From assembly GCF_000513195.1 (NCBI RefSeq), contig NZ_CBVI010000076.1, positions 1 to 51,371 on the forward strand: 51,371 bases of DNA, written 5' to 3'. A program made the translations under genes and the position numbers. This document shows positions 46,593 through 51,371 of this stretch, one piece after another. This stretch comes from Bacteroides timonensis. Lineage in GTDB: Bacteria; Bacteroidota; Bacteroidia; Bacteroidales; Bacteroidaceae. Under the pieces are notes generated by a model. That model was not told the origin of the DNA and ran no database searches. It saw nothing but the letters and a program-made list of their open reading frames with translations. The first letter of the stretch is position 1; every line of letters starts with the position of its first letter.

Positions 46593-47720
46593 TTATCTAA
46601 GTAAAACTTTAACAATAATAATATTATCACTTATATCAATATTTTTTATATTAAAAACAGAGTCAAAGCATGTGTTTAATTCATTTCCATTGGCTTGATT
46701 CTCTATCAGTGTGTATGGTTCATAATATCCATATAAAAAGATACCATCAGAAAAGAAAAAGCGTGGAGATCTATTAAAATCCCAAAGACCAAATTTAACT
46801 TCTTCAGTCTTTTTGTCAATAAGCCCTTCATACGTCCTTGCATCAGGTCCAATACATTTAAAGTATATATGTTCTTTTGTTTCCAAAACATTTGAAATCG
46901 CTTTATAAAAGTTACTCTTTAAATAAGCATTTCGTTCTTTACTTTTGCGAAGTTCATCTATTTTTTCCGGTGATATAGCATATTTCCCAAAATCAAGGGC
47001 AAAAGAAGCAAGGACGGAATCTTTAGTTAGCTTATATACTATATCTTCTCCATCAATTGGCTTTAAGTAATAATAAGCTCTATTGAAATAGAAACGAGGG
47101 TCGTCCGATGTGCGATACTCATATTTAAAATACTCTTTCTCTATACTTCCTTCGTTCATTTTTCTTAAACGATAATACTCTCCTTTGTCTTTATCCCAAG
47201 TATCAGGATTGCTACACCATAAATAATAATCATTTTTATCAAATACTAACAACTGTGACGGATTAAAATTATTCTGACTATCTATAGCCCACGACTCTAC
47301 AAACTGCCTTGTACTTCTATTAAAACAATGTATCTTTTTATAGTCCAATATATAGATATAATTTCCAGCAACACAGAAATCTCTCAATTCCAAATATTCT
47401 CCCGGACCGCTTCCCTTTATTCCCACTAACCCTTTGTATTCACCTGTTATGCTAAAATTAGCAACTTTCCCTAATCTTATATCAAATATATAAATATCCT
47501 CTCCATATATTACCCCTTGAGTAGAATTAGCAATTAAAGCATCATCGACAGTCGCTAATTGAATAGGGACTACGTCGCTAACCAATTCATTCCATTGAAA
47601 AAAAACATTACTATATTCTACCTTATACTTTTTTAACCCATCCGTAGATATCGTTCCTTTTTTATTGCAACTTGTAAAAAGTACAATTACAGTTATTATG
47701 CATATATATATTCTTGACAT
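46593..47720 (-). CDS. 6-bladed beta-propeller lipoprotein (module 2)
   Basis: 375 residues. Lipoprotein signal with Cys at TVIVLFTSCNKK. It has the propeller-family motif VGIKGSGPGEYLELRDF, also seen in the module-3 propeller. The sequence is AT-rich like its immediate neighbours. It lies 92 bases after the NVEALA-2 gene and 21 bases before the frameshifted redoxin gene. No enzymatic motif; function unknown. Confidence 0.82.
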   Translation of the reverse strand: MSRIYICIITVIVLFTSCNKKGTISTDGLKKYKVEYSNVFFQWNELVSDVVPIQLATVDDALIANSTQGVIYGEDIYIFDIRLGKVANFSITGEYKGLVGIKGSGPGEYLELRDFCVAGNYIYILDYKKIHCFNRSTRQFVESWAIDSQNNFNPSQLLVFDKNDYYLWCSNPDTWDKDKGEYYRLRKMNEGSIEKEYFKYEYRTSDDPRFYFNRAYYYLKPIDGEDIVYKLTKDSVLASFALDFGKYAISPEKIDELRKSKERNAYLKSNFYKAISNVLETKEHIYFKCIGPDARTYEGLIDKKTEEVKFGLWDFNRSPRFFFSDGIFLYGYYEPYTLIENQANGNELNTCFDSVFNIKNIDISDNIIIVKVLLR

Positions 47721-47749
47721 GATTTTAGAATTAGAAATTAATATATTTT

Positions 47750-47796
47750 AAGTTCTCTGAACTTTAAAATAATAAAATATAAAGTTCAGACAACTT
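47750..47796 (-). other. hairpin between NVEALA-2 and its propeller gene
   Basis: TCTGAACTTTA (47756-47766) pairs perfectly with TAAAGTTCAGA (47780-47790), extended by AAGTT/AACTT. In the minus-strand RNA it follows the peptide stop codon and is followed by A-rich sequence. It may act as a partial terminator or a 3'-end stabiliser, so that more peptide than propeller is made. Confidence 0.5.
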
Positions 47797-47812
47797 AAAA
47801 AATTACTTGCCA

Positions 47813-48076
47813 CTAACAACAGGGACAAGAAGGAGAACAATCAACAGAACCCTTCATGCACATTACACATTCACAGTTTTTTCCCTCACCGCAATCATGT
47901 ATAAAGCATTGATCTTTTTCATCATCATCATCACCAGTTTCACTTGAGGAAGCAAGAGCTTCAACTTCATACAAATTTAATAGCGAAAGGCTACTACCTG
48001 TAAAACTAAGATGTATATTGTAGATACTAATCGAAACAATAAGAGCTACAAGCCCATACAAGAATTTTGATTTCAT
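47813..48076 (-). CDS. NVEALA-family Cys-rich peptide precursor (module 2)
   Basis: 87 residues from ATG 48076, which begins a signal/TM segment (MKSKFLYGLVALIVSISIY). The motif reads YEVEALA at 36-42, with Ala-Leu-Ala at 40-42. The rest is an Asp/Glu/Ser stretch followed by nine cysteines (57, 62, 68, 70, 73, 80, 84, 86, 87), ending CSPSCPCC. This is the most Cys-dense of the three. It lies in the inserted cassette between the 400-bp repeats. Confidence 0.82.
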   Translation of the reverse strand: MKSKFLYGLVALIVSISIYNIHLSFTGSSLSLLNLYEVEALASSSETGDDDDEKDQCFIHDCGEGKNCECVMCMKGSVDCSPSCPCC

Positions 48077-48385
48077 AATACAAAAATTAGTTAGTAAAAT
48101 GACCACACAGTTCATTAATACTGGTCATTTTTTAATTTATTTAATTTTCCCGATTAAACATTTACTGTTTAAAATATATTTTTTGTCAAGATTATAAATC
48201 TTGTGAGAACTTTTTTCATGCCATCCTATCGCAATGACAGAAAACACTTTTCATTTTAGTTTTAATTAGTACCTTTGCCAAGACCTCCCTTCTCTTTAGA
48301 TGGTTATGGAGCAAACGGGACACAATACACCTACAAAATGTTCACCGTTTGTTCCTTTTAATTGCATTATCTCTAATCTAAAAAA
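48077..48385. other. AT-rich intergenic region with a plus-strand promoter and hairpin
   Basis: This gap holds the leader of NVEALA-2. It also has a palindrome AAGATTATAAATCTT (about 48188-48202), a plus-strand TACCTTTG at 48270-48277, and an inverted repeat GGAGCAAACGG/CCGTTTGTTCC (48308-48318 with 48345-48355) followed by TTTT. No credible ORF is seen. Confidence 0.5.
48284..48359 (+). ncRNA. possible small RNA
   Basis: A -7-like TACCTTTG (48270-48277) would start a transcript near 48284, and the hairpin GGAGCAAACGG/CCGTTTGTTCC followed by TTTT at 48356-48359 would end it, giving a RNA of about 75 bases. The -33 region is poor (TTTT in place of TTTG). Entirely predicted from signals. Confidence 0.25.
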
Positions 48386-49441
48386 CTAAATTAATTTATA
48401 TTCTATTATCGGCTCATCCTTATTCACATCCGTAGCTATTATAATGCCCTTCTGCTCATCTACTGAAATCCCATGAATATAGTGATCCAACACGTACTTC
48501 CGAAGCGGCTTACCTTCCAAACTGAATACATAAATATTTTGTCCACCATCCGGTAAATTAATGCCTTGCTGCGCTTTCTGCATAATATCCTTAAATGCAC
48601 GTCCTTGAAAGACAACATAAATAGCACTATCTGTCACTTGTATATCACTGAACCCCATAATACCGGTAGGTATGCCATAACCTTGGGATATTTGAAACTC
48701 TGGTTCGCCATTAGGACCAATATGTACAATATGCGTACTATCTTTCAGATTATATATTTCAAGAACTTCACCCAATTGAGTAACTGCTGCCAACACTCCA
48801 TTGCGAGGATTGTAATCAATGAAACTCCGCCACGCCTGCGCTAAAGCAGGGCGGGCACTCTTCAAGGCATCCTCATTGGCAGTGGGAATAGTCCCTATTT
48901 TACGGAGTAACCTACCCTGCCGACTTACCAAACAGAAACGACCGTCGCCGGAATAATCGGGAATGATGAAGGTAGAATCATCATATTGCACAAAGTCCAG
49001 TGCCCGAAGAAGTTCTTCATCCAGACTCACTGCTTCCAACCGAAGCAATGAGTCACCGGATGAAGCAAAACCTAACCGGGTTAATTCAGACTTATTGGAA
49101 TCAAGTGTCCACAAAAAGTTCCTATTCCATCGAAGATTTTCGGCTGAAAGCATCTCTTCGGGAGCATCGCCTCGCTTGCCGAAAGAGGACAAATAATGAA
49201 AGCCGGGATAGTGAAAGGCATGGAAGAAATATTCCGTTCCATGTAAATCAAGCACTACAGCCTTGTCGTCCTGTACACGTACCCTATAAGGATAACGAAA
49301 CAAAGCTGAATCCAATGACAAAGTCCGGGCTGTCAACTCTCTTGTTTCAGGAAAATCAACGTAGGACATCATTTTCTCATCGGGCACGGAAGTACAAGCC
49401 GTGAAAAGAAACACTAATAATATATTAGTAAAGGTTCTCAA
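48386..49441 (-). CDS. BF3164-type beta-propeller lipoprotein (module 1)
   Basis: 351 residues, a TolB-like propeller lipoprotein of the BF3164 kind. Lipobox LLVFLFTACTS. The start overlaps the end of the NVEALA-1 gene by 17 bases. Its 3' 400 bp (48398-48797) are repeated at 45563-45962. The last residues here (EYKLI) come from sequence outside the repeat; the partial copy has a longer tail (EYRYHSAAKEKTHLVRIKK), so this copy probably lost about 14 residues that may complete the last blade. Function unknown. Confidence 0.82.
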   Translation of the reverse strand: MRTFTNILLVFLFTACTSVPDEKMMSYVDFPETRELTARTLSLDSALFRYPYRVRVQDDKAVVLDLHGTEYFFHAFHYPGFHYLSSFGKRGDAPEEMLSAENLRWNRNFLWTLDSNKSELTRLGFASSGDSLLRLEAVSLDEELLRALDFVQYDDSTFIIPDYSGDGRFCLVSRQGRLLRKIGTIPTANEDALKSARPALAQAWRSFIDYNPRNGVLAAVTQLGEVLEIYNLKDSTHIVHIGPNGEPEFQISQGYGIPTGIMGFSDIQVTDSAIYVVFQGRAFKDIMQKAQQGINLPDGGQNIYVFSLEGKPLRKYVLDHYIHGISVDEQKGIIIATDVNKDEPIIEYKLI

Positions 49442-49670
49442 GGCTATAACCGCTCATTACATATTCAACTTTATATTGAGTAGTAGGGCAATCAACACTA
49501 CCTACACCAAAACAACTAGTATATCCTCCTCCTTCACCCCAAGCTAAAGCTTCTACGTTCTTCAATAGCAAATCATCCATTTGTTTACCGGAAGATTTCT
49601 GACTACAAAAAACAGTTATTGAGCTAACTGCGCACAAGCTGATTACAGCAATTTTGATTTTGTTTTTCAT
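49425..49670 (-). CDS. NVEALA-family peptide precursor (module 1)
   Basis: 81 residues. Signal sequence MKNKIKIAVISLCAVSSITV, motif NVEALA at 38-43 (Ala-Leu-Ala at 41-43), and a predicted 38-residue mature part with two cysteines (53, 61) and several Gly and Tyr. Its stop lies inside the start of the propeller gene (17-base overlap), so the pair is coupled. It is the first gene downstream of the regulator and of the CTTAC array. Confidence 0.85.
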   Translation of the reverse strand: MKNKIKIAVISLCAVSSITVFCSQKSSGKQMDDLLLKNVEALAWGEGGGYTSCFGVGSVDCPTTQYKVEYVMSGYSLENLY

Positions 49671-49774
49671 ATTCCACTACATTTATATTAGATATCCGTA
49701 TGAAGCATACAAATAAGGTTGCCTCATATTTGTCCATAAAGGTAGACGGAATTTTCTATCATACCAACTATTTT

Positions 49775-49831
49775 GCCTTACAACGACTTACCAACTTTAC
49801 TTGAAAGCCTTTTGGTAAGCATCGGTAAGGC
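49775..49831. promoter_or_regulatory. array of four phased CTTAC half-sites (candidate operator)
   Basis: CTTAC occurs at 49777-49781 and 49787-49791; its complement GTAAG occurs at 49815-49819 and 49825-49829. Each pair is spaced 10 bp, one helical turn, and the two pairs are mirrored, giving inverted repeats GCCTTAC/GTAAGGC and CTTACCAA/TTGGTAAG. OmpR/PhoB-like winged-helix proteins bind tandem half-sites with this spacing, and such a gene ends 8 bases away. It lies about 105-160 bases upstream of NVEALA-1. On the plus strand it also has terminator form (hairpin then T6). Confidence 0.5.
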
Positions 49832-49838
49832 TGCTTTT

Positions 49839-50972
49839 TTATCCTTTTTCTGTGTTTTTCTCGATGGAATGGGGCATTTTCAAACAATAATATTCATCTC
49901 TATATTCCACGACAAGAGAAGAGATACCTTTCAATGATTCACGCAAATGATGAATAACACCATAGAGTTGGTTAGGCTTTCCTTTCCCCTGCCACAGTTC
50001 CTTATCTATTTCTTCTGCAGTTAGTCGATAATTTTGGGTCTGTAAAAAAAGCTTCAACAAGGCAATTACTTGAGGCCGGAGTTTCTTCGTCTTTTCCCCA
50101 TTCATCAGGATGCCTTTTTCTGAGTCCAAAATAGTCCCGTCAGCCAATTCATATAATCCGGTTTGCCCGGCTTCTCCCTCCAAATGCATTTTCCTTTCAA
50201 CAATTATCTTTTTCTCTTGAATACAGACGACTGTTTCCTTTTTCACCAGTTTTTGCCGCAAGAAGGAAGAAATCTGTTTATAATATAAAAGAAGAAGGAA
50301 AAAACAAAACCAAAGTAAGAGTAATATCATGATGGGCGGCCATACCTTTAATACCTGCCACCAGTCATAAGCAATGAACCCCGTTGCCTCCACTTCACAA
50401 CGAAATCCTATATAGCGAGACAACAGGCTATCTCCCTGTAGCACTTTTATGCTATCGGAAGAATAAACGGCGGACGTCTTCTTCAACAAATCAGTAGTTG
50501 AAAGACGAATACCGGTATTAGCCGCTACAGATTTCTCGACCAACAGACTATCCCAAAATAGATTCAACGCATCCGCATCCAGAGGATGTTTCTCAAGTAC
50601 ATAGCTGAGCAACATCCTCTTTTCGGTATCTTTAATAAGACTATTATCAAATTTCACACGCGGTATTTCATAGCTATGCGTTCCATACCTGCTTGTCAAA
50701 GTTACAGGACTTTTGAACGGGGTTTCCAATGTTTTCACTTCAGGATAATCAACAGCCACAAATGGCACAACAATGCCCCCTCGTTTCTGCACCTCCAGAT
50801 TCAGCGCCTCCACGAATGTTTCTTTCGCCAATGCATTCCATTCCGGTATCTGTTCTTTATAGCTACTATAGAAGATATAGACATATATCCCTGTAACCAT
50901 AGTACAGATGAAAGTACCTATCCACAAGCATATTAATCTACCGGATTCCGCAGTTCCGCCTTTTTTATTCAT
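49839..50972 (-). CDS. membrane-anchored winged-helix transcriptional regulator
   Basis: 377 residues. TM helix at about 12-36 (LICLWIGTFICTMVTGIYVY), periplasmic domain about 37-218, second TM helix (IMILLLLWFCFFLLLLYY), then a cytoplasmic linker and C-terminal OmpR/ToxR-like winged helix (about 280-365: GTILDSEKGILMNGEKTKKL, ending VVEYRDEYYCLKM). ToxR has the opposite order (DNA-binding N-terminus). It could sense an envelope signal, perhaps a peptide of this locus, and regulate the downstream modules (inference). First gene in the minus-strand run. Confidence 0.85.
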   Translation of the reverse strand: MNKKGGTAESGRLICLWIGTFICTMVTGIYVYIFYSSYKEQIPEWNALAKETFVEALNLEVQKRGGIVVPFVAVDYPEVKTLETPFKSPVTLTSRYGTHSYEIPRVKFDNSLIKDTEKRMLLSYVLEKHPLDADALNLFWDSLLVEKSVAANTGIRLSTTDLLKKTSAVYSSDSIKVLQGDSLLSRYIGFRCEVEATGFIAYDWWQVLKVWPPIMILLLLWFCFFLLLLYYKQISSFLRQKLVKKETVVCIQEKKIIVERKMHLEGEAGQTGLYELADGTILDSEKGILMNGEKTKKLRPQVIALLKLFLQTQNYRLTAEEIDKELWQGKGKPNQLYGVIHHLRESLKGISSLVVEYRDEYYCLKMPHSIEKNTEKG

Positions 50973-50995
50973 AGTTCACCAAACATATTATTCTG

Positions 50996-51044
50996 CAAAA
51001 TTAGTATAAAAAGGTCAATAAATAGATTAATCTACTATTAATCT
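50996..51044 (-). promoter_or_regulatory. promoter region of the membrane regulator
   Basis: A -7 element TAATTTTG lies at 51003-50996 on the minus strand. Upstream, ATTAATCT is repeated at 51026-51033 and 51037-51044, 11 bp apart, where an activator or autoregulator could bind. No good -33 TTTG is seen. Confidence 0.45.
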
Positions 51045-51127
51045 GACTAATAGGAGGAGAGAAAAGGGTAAAACATCACATCAGAGCCAAGAAGAGAGAA
51101 GAAAAGCACAGAAAAACATGCAAAAGT

Positions 51128-51158
51128 TTTGGAGATTTCAAGAAAAGCTATATCTTTG
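51128..51158 (+). promoter_or_regulatory. tRNA promoter
   Basis: -33 TTTG at 51128-51131, 19-base spacer, -7 TATCTTTG at 51151-51158. Spacing and elements fit the Bacteroides consensus. The start would be near 51165. Confidence 0.8.
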
Positions 51159-51179
51159 CACCCGCAAACAAGAAATGAT

Positions 51180-51253
51180 GGCGGGATAGCTCAGCTGGTT
51201 AGAGCGCATGATTCATAATCATGAGGTCCCCGGTTCAATCCCGGGTCCCGCTA
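51180..51253 (+). tRNA. tRNA with CAT anticodon (elongator Met or Ile2)
   Basis: A 74-base cloverleaf: acceptor GGCGGGA/TCCCGCT with a G1-U72 wobble, T8-A9, D-arm GCTCAGCTGGTTAGAGC, anticodon stem CATGA/TCATG with loop TTCATAA (anticodon CAT), T-arm CCCGG-TTCAATC-CCGGG, discriminator A. The anticodon stem lacks the three G-C pairs of initiator tRNA. CAT could be read as Met or, if the C is modified to lysidine, Ile; I favour elongator Met. CCA is not encoded. Confidence 0.93.
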
Positions 51254-51265
51254 CAAAGAAGATTT

Positions 51266-51304
51266 AGACTGTTAGGAGGCTTCCACTCTTGGCGGTCTTT
51301 TTTG
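51266..51304 (+). terminator. intrinsic terminator after the tRNA
   Basis: AGACTGTTAGGAG (51266-51278) pairs with CTCTTGGCGGTCT (51286-51298) over 13 positions including G-U wobbles, loop of 7, followed by TTTTT. Confidence 0.8.
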
Positions 51305-51371
51305 TTTTCAACAACAAGTAAAGCCACATCTTTTTTAGGCTCATCCATGCTTGGTATACGACTTAATTATG

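Noticed and set aside
37997..50972. Bacteriocin or double-glycine peptide export cluster
   Set aside because: The precursors have Sec-type signals and no GG leader, and there is no peptidase-containing ABC transporter in the window.

Overview
The window looks like chromosomal DNA of a gut Bacteroides or close relative. It has SusC/SusD and hybrid two-component genes, a RibBA fusion, NVEALA peptides, A-rich leaders, and promoters of the Bacteroides type (TAnnTTTG at -7, TTTG about 20 bases upstream). Species cannot be fixed from this sequence alone.

Layout. 1-241 is the 5' end of a 16S rRNA gene read leftward, behind three tandem promoters of one design. 1329-3058 holds a DUF6266 gene and an unrecognised gene. 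3197-8991 (minus) is an RND multidrug efflux operon: adaptor, pump, a 44-residue membrane microprotein and outer-membrane factor. A divergent AraC regulator follows (9214-10125). 10126-11262 is a gene-free mosaic of inverted repeats separated by four copies of a ~26-bp motif. 11263-15937 holds a patatin/beta-barrel protein, a small membrane protein, a DivIC/FtsB-like protein and dnaX. 16038-19861 is a translationally coupled pair of TPR sensor kinases; the second has lost its phospho-acceptor histidine and ATP-binding motifs. A PorT-like barrel and a 56-residue ferredoxin follow.

20984-32947 is a polysaccharide utilisation locus: GH26 glycanase, SGNH hydrolase, alpha/beta esterase, SusD, SusC, and a divergent hybrid two-component regulator. 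The likely target is an acetylated beta-mannan. 33026-37905 is housekeeping: aspartate aminotransferase, RibBA, an LptF/LptG permease and a START-like protein.

37997-50972 (all minus) is the most unusual part. A membrane-anchored winged-helix regulator is followed by three modules, each an NVEALA peptide precursor plus a beta-propeller lipoprotein; two modules also carry a thioredoxin-like lipoprotein. The run ends with a transglutaminase-like lipoprotein, a signal peptidase I, an O-antigen-ligase/TPR membrane protein and a LuxR-type HTH protein. I read this as a candidate system for making, cleaving and handling cysteine-containing envelope peptides. The middle module is a ~2.4 kb cassette flanked by 400-bp direct repeats copied from the 3' end of a propeller gene, and its redoxin gene is frameshifted at an eight-base homopolymer. 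A phased, mirrored array of CTTAC half-sites next to the regulator is a plausible operator. The window closes with a tRNA carrying a CAT anticodon, with a clear promoter and terminator.
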